A stretch of DNA of 64,000 nucleotides from Cacajao melanocephalus. Taxonomy: Eukaryota > Chordata > Mammalia > Primates > Pitheciidae. Positions 1 to 14,007 of the stretch are shown in pieces. Under the pieces are notes generated by a model that saw nothing but the letters and a program-made list of their open reading frames with translations, searched no databases and was not told the DNA's origin. Within the stretch, counting starts at the first letter, position 1. Each line of letters starts with the position of its first letter. Location of the stretch: NCBI GenBank assembly GCA_963573385.1, contig CAUYLG010033081.1, forward strand, positions 21,791 through 85,790, read 5' to 3'. The position numbers and the translations under genes were made by a program.

Positions 1-487
1 ACTTATGGCAACATTTAAAAAGTCAAAGTATCAAATATGTGACCTTAAATTAGTTCAGTTTCCTCTTCCGTATAATTGGCATTTAATATGTCAGTCTCAA
101 TGTGTATTGAGACTATACTCAATGTCAGCTTTCACCTGAAACTTTAGTACTCACAGGGCTGTGATCATGTGAGCATTAGTGTTAGAAGGTATCACTCAGT
201 GGAGACATAGGTGATAAACATGTTCTGCCTAACTCCACCTAAAGTTGTGTTCAAAAAGTGCAGGAGGATGTGGTCAATCAGAAAAGAGGCAGAAAGCTAG
301 AAGAGATACACAAAGAAGATCGACTGTAGCGGTGGAGAGGTGGCTGGAGCTGAGAGCATTCTTTGTTCCTGGCAGCCACCTGGTTCAAATGGCAATCCAA
401 ATATGTCCAGGAAGTAGCCAAGCTATATGAGCTCTGTAAATAAACTTCCTGGGTACAAAACCTAGCTATTCATCTACGGGTCGTGTG
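1..487. other. Unassigned non-coding DNA
   Basis: I recognise no repeat or gene here. A 61-codon plus-strand frame at 245-430 has no recognisable domain and no splice or promoter context, so I treat it as chance. Confidence 0.5.
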
Positions 488-600
488 TCCTTGAGTAACC
501 CTCCCTAGGCCTTGGTTTCCTCACTTGTAAATTGGACCGATAATGAGGAAGTGGCATTGGTCTGAGAAATAAGGTTGTGGGCACCTTCCAGATGTGCCAC
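488..600 (+). mobile_element. MIR SINE fragment
   Basis: The stretch keeps the hallmark MIR core in sense orientation: a 'ccttgagtaa' segment matching the usual 'cttgggcaagt', then 'ggtttcctcacttgtaaa'. This is the ancient mammalian tRNA-derived SINE, heavily diverged. No TSD is expected at this age. The 3' boundary is uncertain. Confidence 0.6.
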
Positions 601-1130
601 AGAGATATAAATGTGGCAAGAACAGGACACGCCTGTGTGACTCCATCAGATGGAGAGGACCGAGGAGCATCAAGGAACTGAAGGGCTCTTGGGGCTGCAG
701 TATGGAGTGTGGCATAGAAATAGCACAGCTGAAGCTGGAGAAGGAGGCAAAGCCACATGTAGGCTGTGGTCAGGATTTTATCCCATGTCCAAGAAAGAGC
801 CGGGAAAGGCAATGTGGGTTAAGACCCCTTTGTCTCTCACCAGAACAATGCAGTAACTCCAGCCTGGTTTCAAAGACTTTAAGCTTGCCCTCTACTGATT
901 TTATAGGCTCTGCAAGGTTAACCTTTCCAAAGTCGTGGTCTGATTAAAACATCGTCCTCCTTAGTACAGAATTCAATCCAATACCCTGGGTAGCCATTTA
1001 AGGTCAAGACAACTCCACCTGACATTTCCAGATTTGTTTCTCAGAACTTTTGCTTTTAATCAACCTCTCTATGTTCTAGAACTCACTATTATGTACGCAG
1101 AAATACCAAAATCTGGTTCTTAGAAAAGAA
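601..1130. other. Unassigned, moderately GC-rich; possible ancient repeat
   Basis: This segment is less A+T-rich than its surroundings and happens to be open on both strands (112 codons at 474-812 minus, 117 codons at 594-947 plus). Positions about 750-820 resemble an old mammalian interspersed repeat with the pattern 'gtaggctgtggt...gattttat', also suspected near 7.3-8.0 kb. I cannot name the family. No domain is visible in either frame, and overlapping frames on both strands are typical of a locally stop-poor stretch. Confidence 0.35.
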
Positions 1131-1134
1131 CATT

Positions 1135-1450
1135 AAAATCATTAAGGCTCTAACCAGGCTAACTTAGAAAAAAATGGAAGGGTAGAAACACAAAATACTA
1201 ATATCAGATATGAAAGATGGGCACTATTACAAATTCAATGGACATTAAAATATAATCAAGGAATAGTAGAAACAATTTTATGCCCACAAGCTTGATAACC
1301 TACATCAAATGGATCAATTCATTATGAGACACAATCTGCCAAACCTACTAAAGAGACCCATCTGAGTTAAAGAAGTTGAATCAATGATATATAATTTTTA
1401 GTACATAGTAGATATAATTTTCAAAATTAACAGAAAGATACAGAACAAAA
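1135..1450 (+). mobile_element. L1M fragment, ORF2 region, sense
   Basis: The text follows the ORF2 segment just before the reverse transcriptase domain. It shows the order 'attacaaattcaatggacatt', then 'atgcccacaagcttgataacct', then the block equivalent to 'aaatggataaattcctagacaca' in a decayed form. Many substitutions and stops indicate an old L1M. It has the opposite orientation to the L1 pieces at 1522-2760, so it is a separate insertion or a rearranged piece. Confidence 0.6.
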
Positions 1451-1521
1451 AAGCCTGGACATATACTGATACAAAAATTTAATAAATAACTTCTTAAGGA
1501 AATAAAAAACACTAATATATA

Positions 1522-1980
1522 ACATTTAATGTATTTTTACAGGTCTTTCCTTTATATTCAGTTGGCCAGTCTGTGTCTTTTGATTGGGGCATTTAGGCCA
1601 TTTACATTTAAGGTTAATATCATTATGTGTGAATTTGATGCTGTCATTTTGACACTCACTGATTGTTTTGCCCATTAGTTGATGCAGTTTCTTCACAGTG
1701 TTAATGGTCTTTACCATTTGGTATGTTTTTGCAGTGGCTGGTACTGGTTGTTCCTTTCCATGTTTAGTGCTTCCTTCAGGAGCTCTTGTAAGGCAGGCCT
1801 GGTGGTGATGAAATCTCTCAGCAATTTCTTGTCCGTAAAGGATTTTATTTCTCCTTCACTGATGAAGCTTAGTTTGGCTGGATATGAAATTCTGGGTTCA
1901 AAGTTCTTTAAGGATGTTGAATATTGGCCCCTACTCTCTTCTGGCTTGTAGGGTTTCTGCTGAGAGATCCACTGTACCAC
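1522..1980 (-). mobile_element. L1 fragment spanning ORF1 C-terminus and ORF2 start
   Basis: On the minus strand this reads from the C-terminal domain of ORF1 (about 1980 to 1711), through the short inter-ORF spacer, into the first codons of ORF2. It is better preserved than the neighbouring L1M DNA, so it is probably a younger L1 family (primate L1P or late L1MA). It ends abruptly at 1980/1981, where ORF2 3' sequence of an older L1 begins, and it has no poly(A) tail. That makes it an internal scrap rather than an intact 3'-anchored insertion. Confidence 0.75.
1711..1980 (-). pseudogene. L1 ORF1p C-terminal domain remnant
   Basis: An 89-codon minus-strand frame encodes the C-terminal domain of the L1 ORF1 RNA-binding protein. 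It includes the recognisable run RISYPAKLSFISEGEIKSF and then the family's terminal 'ALNMERNN.YQPLQ' stretch. In the intact element ORF1p forms coiled-coil trimers that coat L1 RNA. Here only the last quarter survives: the coiled coil and RRM are missing, and the first residues come from unrelated upstream sequence. It cannot produce a working protein. The identification is firm because the frame is open through the whole domain; the subfamily is not assigned. Confidence 0.8.
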
Positions 1981-2760
1981 ACTTTATTCATCCATACACC
2001 GACTAGAAGATATGTTGGTTGCTTCCAAATTTTGGCAATGATGAATAAAGTTGCCATAAACATCCATGTGTAAGTTTTTGTGTGGACATACATGTTCAAC
2101 TCATTTGAGTAAAACTCAAAAAGCACAACTGCAGAATTGTAGGGTTAAGAGTACGTTTAATTCTATATGAAACTGACAAATTGTCTCCCACACAATTTTG
2201 CTCCACATCGTCACCGGCGTTTTGGTGTTGTCAATGTTCTGGATTTTGGCCATTCTGATTGGTGTGTACTGGCATCTCATTGTTATTCTCATTTGCCATT
2301 TCTTAAAGACATATGATGTTGAGCACGTTTTCATATGTGCATTTGTGCTTTGTATATCTCTGGTCAGTTATCTGTGCTTATCTTTTGCCCCATTTCTAAT
2401 AGGTTGTTTATTTTCTTGTTAAATTTTAAGATTTCTTTGCATATTATAGCTAATAGTCCTCTTTACATGTCTTTTATAAGTATTTCTCATTCTCTTGACA
2501 TTGTCTTTTGCACAGAAGTTCTTAATTTTAATGAAGTCAAGCTTATCAATTATTTCTTTTGTGGATCATGCTTGTGGTGTTTTACCTAAAAAAAGTCATT
2601 GCTAAACCCAAGGTCATCTAGATTTTCTTCTGTATTACCTTCCAAGAGTTTAATAATTTTGCATTTTACATTTAGGTCTATGATCCATGGTAAATTAATT
2701 TTTTTTGAAGAGTGTAAGGACTATGTTTAGACTCTTTTTTTTTTTAAATGCGGATGTCCT
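1981..2760 (-). mobile_element. L1M fragment, ORF2 C-terminal region
   Basis: Read on the minus strand, this covers the last part of ORF2. Diagnostic antisense blocks appear in the expected order: a 'tttggcaatgatgaataaa' block, 'gccattctgattggtgtgtac', 'gatgttgagcacgttttcat' and 'tttaggtctatgatccat'. Short frames at 1908-2126 and 2116-2334 on the minus strand are pieces of the broken ORF2. Divergence is high (L1M age). It abuts the better-preserved ORF1 fragment at 1980 in the same orientation. Confidence 0.75.
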
Positions 2761-2798
2761 GTTTTTGTTTTGCTGTTTTAAATAATCACACCTTTCAA

Positions 2799-2884
2799 AT
2801 ATATATATATATGTATATATATATATACACACTTTTCAAATATATATATATATACACACACACACATACACACACACACACACA
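2799..2884. repeat. TA/CA simple repeat with a duplicated unit
   Basis: Alternating (TA)n and (CA)n tracts. A roughly 30-bp unit occurs twice: 'cacac[c/t]tttcaaatatat' followed by TA repeats. This points to local tandem duplication before the dinucleotide tracts expanded. Confidence 0.85.
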
Positions 2885-3111
2885 TTATGTATCGTGAAAC
2901 CTATATAGACAATTACATAGTCTACTGATAATGGTTACAAGAAAAGGACTGGTGGTCAAGAGGGCATGGTGTGTATTTTGTTTGTAGTGTCTGAATTTTT
3001 TACATTGAGCATCCATCCATTACTTTCTCATATACTTAAAAATAAAATTAATAATAAGAAACAAAAAAACTTAAAATTTCAGTTTTGCATTTATAATAAA
3101 ATCTAAAATAT

Positions 3112-3330
3112 ATTGAGTGTATTTTACATGTTAAGCATTATTTTAAGTGTTTTTACAGATGTCAATTTATCTAACAATCCTCAAAACAATACTGTGGATC
3201 AAGTATTATTACCATCCCCATTTTAGAAATTAAGTGAGGCACAGAGAATTTCAATATATTTGAGAGGATCAAAAGACATAGCAGCTTATGCTGCAAACAC
3301 ATTTAAGGATGAAAGTAGTTTAAAAGTAGA
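3112..3330 (-). mobile_element. MIR SINE, antisense
   Basis: The antisense MIR core is clear: 'tattattaccatccccattttagaaat', then 'gtgaggcacagagaattt', preceded by the degenerate 'tttacagatgtcaatttatct...cctcaaaacaa' block. This is an old diverged copy. Confidence 0.75.
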
Positions 3331-5010
3331 CAGGTAAGTATAAAGAAATATTCATTTAATCATCCTTAAGAAACTTCAGTAAACATTATAGAAAAACATA
3401 CAGTCCAAAATTGTTTTTTGCCCTGATGATTTAATATAATTTAAACTTTGGCCCAGCTCTGGTGGTAAAGGGAAAAAAATCTCAGGTAGTGCCAATCATA
3501 AAAAGCTCTGTCCTCATCTCATTATATGTTCTGTCATTGTATTTAGCTTATTTAGAGCAATTCACAAAACCCTGTGATAATTTCCATTCTTCCATTAGCA
3601 GTATTCTTCAAATTTTATTCACTGGCATCTGCCTGCTAAACTAAATAATCAACTTTCCTGCAAAACACTGATAGTAAATGCGGGCCAATATTCTAGTGTT
3701 CAGTAGGAGAGTCCATCCTGACCCTGAGGCTTATAACTCGAGACCCACAAAGCTACCAAATGCTCCAGACAATAGAAACAATTGCAGGGCATCCGCTCCA
3801 ATTCCACAGCCAACTCTTGTAAATCTCTCTGCTTCTGCTTTTACTTTGAAATCTTTTCCATAGTCTCTGGGCTTTTGCCATTCATATCCCTCAAATTAAT
3901 TCCCCTCTCCAGGTCTGGCTCTTCAGGACCCACTCTCAGTAAGACTTTTAGAGTAGACTCCACCTCCTCTAGTACTCTCCCTTCATTACCTCTCCAGTGT
4001 CTCTTGAGAGAAATCCTGCAATGCAGATTCTATTACACACTGGGGGAGTAAGGAAGTAAACAGAAATTTTATAAATTTTCTTTTGCGTCCAGCCAGTCTT
4101 ATCAACAGTGGTAGGTTTGTAACTACCCACTTGTAAAAGATATTATTTGCATCACACCTTAACCTACATGCTAAGCAATAGGTATTGACCTTTCTCACTG
4201 TATGCAAGGCACATCATTAGTATCTGTGAAAGATACAAAAACAAATTTTTTTGTAAAGGTCCTTTCCATAAAGGAAATTCAAATTTTTGAAACAGATAAT
4301 TGACAAACAGATGAGCTATGCATGTACAAAAATTACTATCATGCAAAGAATAAAGAGTTAAGTGTATGAATAACATGAAGTATAATCTTCTTGGAATCTG
4401 CAAACATTTCACTTTTGGTTTATGGCATTTTCCATAATAACATGTTACTCTCTAATTAGATTTTATTACACATAGTTTCTGAGAATTTTATAAATTTATA
4501 GGACAATAAATAAACAAAAATAATTGAGCAAGGACAAATAAGTCTACATCAGAATTTTCCCTGGAATGCACATTTACACCATTTTTCATTCCAAACCACA
4601 TCATGCGTTTGATTGTTTTAAGTTTGTGAAGGAACCAACAACAGGTTAGTCTGGATATGATATTGCTCTTGGAGGGATTTACATGATTTTTCTTTTACTC
4701 TTTGATCTTAAGTCAAGTCCACCAATTTTGAATCCTAGAACAAAAGTAGCAGAGCAAAAAAGGTTTCATAGTTGGAATACATATTGATACTTTATAGTGT
4801 TCTAAAAATCTTTTTTTCTGATAGAAAATTTTGCTAAAGAAAAAAATAAAAATCCAAGTACTGTTGGTGAATTGTAGCAACATATTAATATGCTTAAAAA
4901 ATAAATTCAGGGAAAATAATAAAAATAGACAAAAATATTAACAAGTTAGTATTTTAATTTTTTATCTCAGTCATTGAAAAACAAAATATGTTTTCAAAGT
5001 AGAGTTGTTA
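3331..5010. other. Unassigned AT-rich DNA, one possible old repeat scrap
   Basis: No gene or confident repeat is visible. At about 4195-4330 the phrase 'caaggcacatcattagtatctgtgaaagatacaaaaac' resembles the 'caggcact...ggatacaaag' pattern of a very old mammalian repeat (L2-like or related), but the match is weak. Frames of 60-89 codons at 3678-4412 carry no recognisable domain. Confidence 0.4.
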
Positions 5011-6312
<1,302 letters not shown>

Positions 6313-7085
6313 GAAGATGAGTGACAAAAAGTGTTAGCCAGGATGTGGAGAAAAAGGAACATTTATACACTGTTGGGGGTCATGTAAATTAGTATAGCCA
6401 TTTTGGAAAATAGAAGTTCTTCAAAAAGCTAAAAATGTAATTATCATATAATCCAGTAATACCACTTCTAGGTATATATCAAAAATAACTGAAATTGGTA
6501 TGTCAAAGAGATGTCTGCACTCTCATGTTCATTTCACTATCTTTCGCAATAGCCAAGATAAGGAAGCAACCTATGTGTTCATCAACAGATGAAAAGATAA
6601 TATGATATATATACACGATGGAATACTACCAGTGTTTAAAACGGGCAAATGCTGTCATTCATGGCAGCATGCATAGAACTGGAAAACATCATCTTAAGTG
6701 AAATGCACAAAAAGACAAATACTGTAAGATCTCAGTCATATGTAGAATTGTAAAACGGTGATTTCACAGAAACAGAGAGTAGAAAGGTGATTACCAGAGG
6801 CTAGAAGGAGGGAAAAAGATTGCAAAAGGGAAAAAGTCAATCATAGGGTACAAAGTTTCCGTTAAATTGATTGAATAACTTTTACTGATCTATTGTACTG
6901 CAGGGTGACCACAATTAATAATAATGCATTATATATTTCAAATTTTTTAAGTAATAACATTTTAATGTTCTCACCACAGAACCATAATAATTTGGTGATG
7001 TGATGGATATTTAACTAATTGAATTTTTCTATAATATATAAATAGATCAAAACATCACATTTACCCCACAAACACACACAATTAT
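6313..7085 (+). mobile_element. L1M, 3' segment in sense (ORF2 end and 3' UTR)
   Basis: Sense L1 3' sequence: 'gttagccaggatgtggagaa', 'tttatacactgttgggggtc', 'tggaatactaccagtgttta', a 3' UTR with 'ggtgattaccagaggctaga', and a terminal A-rich zone near 7060-7110. It is the 3' partner of the inverted segment to its left. The preserved 3' end and A-rich terminus fit a 3'-anchored L1 insertion of older primate or mammalian age. Confidence 0.8.
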
Positions 7086-8534
7086 TATTTGTAAACTAAA
7101 ACAATAAAAATAACAACTTAGAGTTACTAAAGATGAAACTGTAATGGGGGAAATTTTGTTTTTGATGTTACAGTTCTCTAATTTTGACTGGGCTTTTCTT
7201 TATCCCTTGTTCTCTCAATCTTTCCTTTAGTCAGTGCCATTCCTCTATGGAAAACTTACGTTAGAAAAACTATTTATTTCATTACTTCAGTTAACACATA
7301 TTTTAGCAAAGCGTTATGCAAGGCATTGTGGGGGACGCAAATTTGAACAATGCATCATCTCTGTTCTTGTGGAACCTCCAATATTACCTAGAAAAGTAGG
7401 TGGCAATTTCATACGACAAGCAGAATATAACCCATGAAAACTCTGGTACTGAAAGGATTGTTTCTGGGTAGAATGATGGAGAAGATATCATAGAGGAAGG
7501 TAAACTTTTACAGAATCTCAAAGAAGAATCAACTGCACTGTATTAAGCAAATATACCATAAATGAATGAATAAATATGTTCTTCTTGTAAGCATTTAATA
7601 TTAATAATTATTATTCCAAGTGGAAAGAATAGCAGGGTAAAGCAACACATTTCAGTAAAGGTTTTGAGGATATTAAAACATGGGAAACTAGTATGCAAAT
7701 GGAGAGCATTTGAGTTTTTGAGTAAAGGTTTTAGATTTGAGGGATACATACATAGTCTGTCTTAGGGAACCACTGGAGCTTTTGTAGCAGAAAATTAACA
7801 CTGTGAATACTGTTTTAGAAGATTAATCTCATAGCCCTATAAAATAGATTGCAGCAAGGGAAAATTTTGGAAGAACGGCCATTTGAAAGGCTACTGAGAC
7901 AGCTGATGCAAGAACTGAAAAGAATCTAATCAGAGCAAATGCGGCAAGGCCAAAGTAAATAGTCTGTGAAAGAGAAACAGAAAGAAGATTTGACAGAATT
8001 TAGCTCTGCTAAAGTTCTTTTTCCAGTTGTTACTTAATAATGTCCCTATTCATGTCTCTGTCATCTTTCATCTTCCTCATCATGTGTAATTTTGTTAACA
8101 ACAGTCCAGCATTTCACTGCTAGTTCACTCTTTCTACTCCCAATTGAGCATCCTACTTTAATGAGACTTGATTTTTATCATGCCATCTAAGTTTCCAAGT
8201 CTTTACCTAATCCACTCACTTCCCAGCATTCTTCTGCTCTACTGAAATGTGTAGATCCATCTTCTCAAAGGAAAAAAAACCATCCTTCCAATTCTATAGC
8301 ATACTTCTTCCCATACTCATATGTTTGTAGTTGGATTTACAGACATTTAGTGCTGCTGATTAAATTCCCTATTCCTATTAGTTCAAAAGTAATACGAGAA
8401 TAGGGCTATTTTTAGTAGCTCATACTTGAACAAGCCACAAAGTGCACACCTACTATGTGGGATAAACACAGTTTTAATTGGTAATTGGAAAATTATAATG
8501 GAAAGACATCAGATAAAAGTATAAAAATACCATC
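7086..8534. other. Unassigned; probable ancient repeat around 7290-7960
   Basis: About 7300-7390 ('gcaaggcattgtgggggacgc...') and 7600-7960 ('gccatttgaaaggctactgaga') recall a very old, common mammalian interspersed repeat that I cannot name safely; an L2-class LINE is possible. 7961-8534 has no recognisable feature. Confidence 0.35.
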
Positions 8535-8814
8535 TTTTTTTTTTTTTTTTTGAGATGGAGTCTCATTCTGCTGCTCAGGCTGGAGTGCAGTCTCAGTTCA
8601 CTGCCACCTCCACCTCCTGGGTTCAAGCATTTCTCCTCAGTAACTGAGACTACAGGCACACACCACCACACTCAGCTAATTTTTCTGTATTTTCAGTAGA
8701 GACGAGGTTTCACCATGTTGGTCAGTCTGGTCCTGAACTCCTGACCTTAGGTGACCACCCACCTTGACCTCCCAATATGCTGGGATTACAGGCATGAGCC
8801 ACTGAGCCTGGCCT
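8535..8814 (-). mobile_element. Alu, antisense, with target-site duplication
   Basis: A poly(T) tract at 8535-8552 is followed by both Alu arms in antisense, with a few internal deletions (for example near 'gtgcagtctcagttcactg'). TSD AAAATACCA occurs at 8524-8532 and 8815-8823. Divergence suggests an older S or J copy. Confidence 0.95.
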
Positions 8815-8823
8815 AAAATACCA

Positions 8824-11224
8824 CCATATTTTTAATGTCTTTTAATCTGAGTGATATTATTCTGGTTGCTAATTTAATAAGGGTTGCACTTTGTTGAATA
8901 ATATATTTCTAAAAATGCATCTCAAAGGAGACGTGAGAAATTTGAACTAAAGGCTTCAAAGTTCAAAAAGGGTGCTCTATTCCCAAAGAACTAAAATATA
9001 TTAGAAAAAGCCCTATTTTAGCATCTTAAATTTTAGATAGGATATTCAGGAATGAATTTGCAGATTTTCTTGTATAGTCTTTAACTGTTTCTTCAGTTAA
9101 ACACTAAGCCATTGGCCTTGATTCCAATGAGTATCCAACTATGAATAAATGTTTTTTGCCGATGATGCACCTAAAGATGTCTTTATACTGTTCATGTGAT
9201 CTACGTTGCCCACTAATACGGGCACTCTTAATGTTTTTGTATACAATGATATTAAGAATAATGCATTAAATTTTTTGACTCATTGGGCAATTGAAATTTT
9301 ATATAAAAATATGTCAATTGTGCCTAAACAAAGCTACTGACTACTAGATGGTAAGTTCAAGGTATTTTCAGCAAGACTGGTCTTCAAAATCTATAAAAGG
9401 TCTGACTTTGTTTAAGAATAGGATTTTTAAAGAATATCAATGTATAAGAATCAACATCTAGGTTGTGAACAAATGGAACATACAAAAAATAAGCCTTCTC
9501 CCAGAGAAAAAAACATGGCCCACATTGTCTTGGAACAATATGTTATCTGTGACTCAAAGAATAATAGACACAGCTAGAAAGAATTTTAAAAATCAGCTAT
9601 CACACAAAACCCTGCTTTGAGAATGAAGCCACGTGAAGCCAGTACAGGTGCAGTAACTGATACAACATAATGCATTTTCCCATATGTGTAATGGACGTAT
9701 GCTAGTGCAGATGGGAAGAACAATGTTAGCTACTACTTTATACCACCAAAATGGTGCCTTTGAACATATAACTTCGATTTTTAATAATTGTGATCAAGAA
9801 CACCTAACATAAAATTTACTATATTAGCCATTTTTTTTCTAAATTTGATTTTACACACTCATGTTTTGGAAATTTGTCATAGTGCCTAAGAGACTCAGCC
9901 TGGGAGATGGGTACCATCTGTAATTCTACACAGTCCTGCTAAACAGTGTGCAATACATATTCCCCAAATAAGTAAATAAGTGTGCTGGGTGTTTGGCCGC
10001 AGGGTAGAAAAGGCAGCATCTGGAAAACAACTCTGAACTCCGGGGAACTCAAATTCTGTCTGAGATATACTCTTACCACAGTAAATATAATTTGGCTTTG
10101 CAGTGAAATACGTGTCATTAACTCAGGGCATGTGTGTTGCTGGGAATCCTCAGAATCCTCTTTTACCCCTTGCCCTACTGATTTAAAGGGGTAAGCAGCA
10201 GTGAGAACTACCATTTCCTCAGCTCCTGCATTCGGGGCTGATCAGATCATGTTTAGCTGATGTTCACTACGTATCACAAAGGCCTCTAAATAATAAAGTA
10301 CAAAGGCATCTTGTGTTTTAAGAAAACGAAACATTACATTTCCTTTAGTCCACTGTTCAAATAAAAGTTTTCAGGTTTTTAAGTTTGCGAATGTATCAAA
10401 TGTATTATCTTTAGGTTGTTACAAATTGTAGCATGCTTTTTTTTTTCTGAAGGCTTTAACTAATTTGCCAACATCCTTCTCCATTGGTTTCTGGCCCCCA
10501 GTCATCAGTGTGACCACAGGCCTACAGCATTATTTGAATATGCAAGGCAAGTCCTCCATGTTATTTAGGTTTCATTGTGGCCAACTGATCCCAAGTGGTA
10601 TAGTTTTAGTTGGGAGTATTTTTAAAATAAGTAAGTGCCTGTGTTTACTAAACGTAGGGTAATTGTTGCTTTTTCCTTCAAAGAAAGCCCCAGGATAAAG
10701 TAATTTTTTAAATTCAATATCTTCCTTCTATCTTGTAAGAATGGCATTCTGCATAGTTTTAATGATGTCAAAGTATAAAAGTTCAAGACTTACTTTGAAA
10801 GTTTAATTTATAGCTATGTAAAGACTAATGCCAAGTTTGAACACTGATATAGCTCAAGGAATATCATACCATCTCTGACAACTTGCAATTGGGTCCACTG
10901 TAACATAGTTTTACCAATTTATCTGCTATTTGGCAAGAACTGAATAAGTTCCTTCCAGATTTCACCTATATCTTGTGATTTCAAAGCACGGAAACAATAA
11001 TTCTGAATTGAGAAATATTATTTGAATATTAATCTGTTTAGGAAAAGGAAATATACCAGCTTGATCCAAACACCTTGCAACATGTATTTTCATTAAATAT
11101 TTAGGTGTTTTACAATTGTTAACGTTGCATCTTGTTGGGTTGCATTTTAGAACCATCTTTTTTCTTTTTTTTAATCAAATGTTTTTATAAATACCTGAAA
11201 CCTCTAAGAAACATTTGAATAAAT
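8824..11224. other. Unassigned intergenic or intronic DNA
   Basis: No coding signature and no confident repeat. 9775-9840 contains 'aacataaaatttactatattagcca', a phrase shared with some old L1 3' ends. 9930-10240 is locally less AT-rich and open on both strands (91 and 70 codons) without a recognisable domain. Poly(T) runs near 10440 and 11160 are short. Confidence 0.45.
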
Positions 11225-11935
11225 GTTTTCATTTTGAAAAAGATTTTCTCTGTTAAATTGATTTGCTTTTTGACCAAAGATCAATTGACTATATTTATAT
11301 GGGTCTACTTCTGGGCACTATTCCATTCTATTGGCTTATTTGTCTATTATCTCACCAGTAATAGACTGTCTTGATTACTACAACTTTCTAGTAGTTTGTT
11401 GATTTGCACAAAGCAACTTGCTAGTATTTTGACTGGGACTGTGATGAATTTATACATCAAATTAAGAACTAACATCTTGACAAAACTAAGCCTTCACATC
11501 TATGAACCATGGAATTGTTCCCTATTTATTTAGATCTTTTTTATCAGAATTTTTTCTTTCATCAGAATATTGTGGCTTTCCTCTTAAAGACCTTGTACGT
11601 GTTTGATTAATCTTAGATCAAAGTGTTTTCTTGTGCTAATGTAAATTGTGTTACATATCTAATTTCAAATTTCAATTGCCCATTGCTGGTGTATAAGAAA
11701 GCAACTGACATTTATCTATCAACCCACATCCTGCAACCTTGCTGTAATTGTCTATTAGTTCCAGGAGGGTGTTTTGGTTGTTGTCAATTATTTGGGATTT
11801 CCTTTATAGATGTTCTATAATACAGCTTACTGCTCTTTTATTATTTTTTATAGTTGTTTCAGGCATAAATTATTTCTTCTTTCTATAATTCTCTGAGGTA
11901 GAAGCTTAGATTATTGATTTTAGATCTTTCCTTTT

Positions 11936-12085
11936 TATTATTATTCCTTTAAAAATTTTATAGAGGTACATTTGACTAGTAAAAATTGTATACACTTAAG
12001 ATGTACAATTATTTGATATACATATACACTGTAAAATAATCACCACATTAAAGGTAATCAACATCACCATCACCTCAGGCTTTTT
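11936..12085 (-). mobile_element. Nested L1M 3'-UTR fragment
   Basis: The host L1 text breaks off after 'ttttagatctttcctttt' and resumes with 'ttctaatataagcatttaat', which are adjacent in the family consensus. Between them lies antisense L1 3'-UTR sequence ('gatgtacaattatttgatat...aaataatcaccacatta'). This is a short L1 insertion into an older L1. I could not find a clear TSD. Confidence 0.6.
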
Positions 12086-12991
12086 TTCTAATATAAGCAT
12101 TTAATAATGTAATGCCACATATTTTGATAAGTTGTGTTTTAATTTTCATCTGGTTTGATTTTTTTTAAATATCTCCAGAGACTTCTTTACCCACGTTTTG
12201 TTTAGAAGTTCTTTGTTTAATTTTCAAATATTTGGAAATTTTCAAAATATCATTCTGTTATTGATTTGTAGTTTAATTTTATTGTGGTCAGAGAACATAT
12301 TATGCATAATTCCTGTTTTTTTTTTTAACTAGTTAAGATGTGTTTATGAGCTAGAATGGCATCTATCTTGTTGCATGTTCCATGTGAATGTGAGAAGAAC
12401 ATATATTGTGCTGGTGTTGGATGGAGAATTCTATAAATGTCAGTCACAATATGTTAACTATAATGCCATTGAGGTCAACTGCATCTTTTGATTCTCTGCC
12501 TGCTTGATATATTTATTAATAAAAGAAAGGTGTTGTATTCTTCAGCTATAATAAATTTGTCTATTTTTCCCTGCAGTTCTATCAGTTTTTGCTTCATATA
12601 TTTTGAGACTGTTTTATTAGGCATATACAGATTAAAAATTTGTCTCCTTGGAGAATTGACCCCTTCATCAACATGTAATGTCTCTTTTTTCCCTTACAGT
12701 TTTTCTTGCTCAGAAATCTGCTTTGTCTGAAATTCATACAGCTATATCAACTTTCTATTGATTAGTGTTAGTATGATACCTTTTTAGATTTAACCTGTGT
12801 CTTTATATTTAAAGAGGATTTCTTGCAGAAAATTTATCGTAGAGTCTGTCTTACTCCAATTCACTCTAGCAACCTGTCTTTAATTGAGGTATTAAGACCA
12901 CTGACAAAGTGATGATTGATAGTTGGGTTAATATCTACTATATTTGTAACTGTATTTTATTCATTGCTCTTCTTGCTTTTGTATTCACATT

Positions 12992-13333
<342 letters not shown>

Positions 13334-13971
13334 TGACTGACTCATCTGATTTTAATTTAGCATAATATGTAATTCTATTTTTTCTCTTCTCTTAACATTT
13401 CAGTTATACAATGTTTTTAAAAACTTTATTGGTTGCCCTAAAGTTTGAATATACATTTTATAACTAACCTAAGTTTACTTTCAAATAAGTTTACACTGCT
13501 TCATGAATTTTGCAGGTGCTATATAGTAAAGTATTTCCAAGTTATCCATCTGATTACTTAAAAAGTTGCTGTCATTAATTTCACTTTACCACATGCTACA
13601 GTCACATAATACATTCTTATTATTTTGAGTAAATATCTATCTTATCAATTAAGAAAAATATAAACAAAGATTTTACTTTATTTTCATTTATTCTTTCTCC
13701 AAAGCTTTTCTTAATTATGTAGAAAGTTTTTACATTTTCTTCATTTTTGAAGCTTAATTTATCTGAATATAAAATTGCTTTTGTTTCAACACCTTAAATA
13801 CTTCACCCCGCTTTCTTCTCACTTGTAAAGTTTCTGATAAGATGCAACATATGATATTTGTGTTTTTCCTCTATAGATATATTTTCCCTTCTGCCTTCTT
13901 TCAAAGTTTTATTTTTCTTTGGTTTTTTTTTTTTTTCTTGGTTTCCTTTTATCAGGATATAGTAAGCCTGG

Positions 13972-13976
13972 AGATA

Positions 13977-14007
<31 letters not shown>

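Noticed and set aside
2198..2589. Hydrophobic plus-strand frames resembling membrane proteins
   Set aside because: They are the reverse strand of L1 ORF2 C-terminal sequence. T-rich antisense L1 always yields Leu/Phe/Ile-rich frames.
10440..11160. Possible exon or retrogene between poly(T) runs
   Set aside because: No open frame over 70 codons with a domain, no splice context and no matching terminal repeats.
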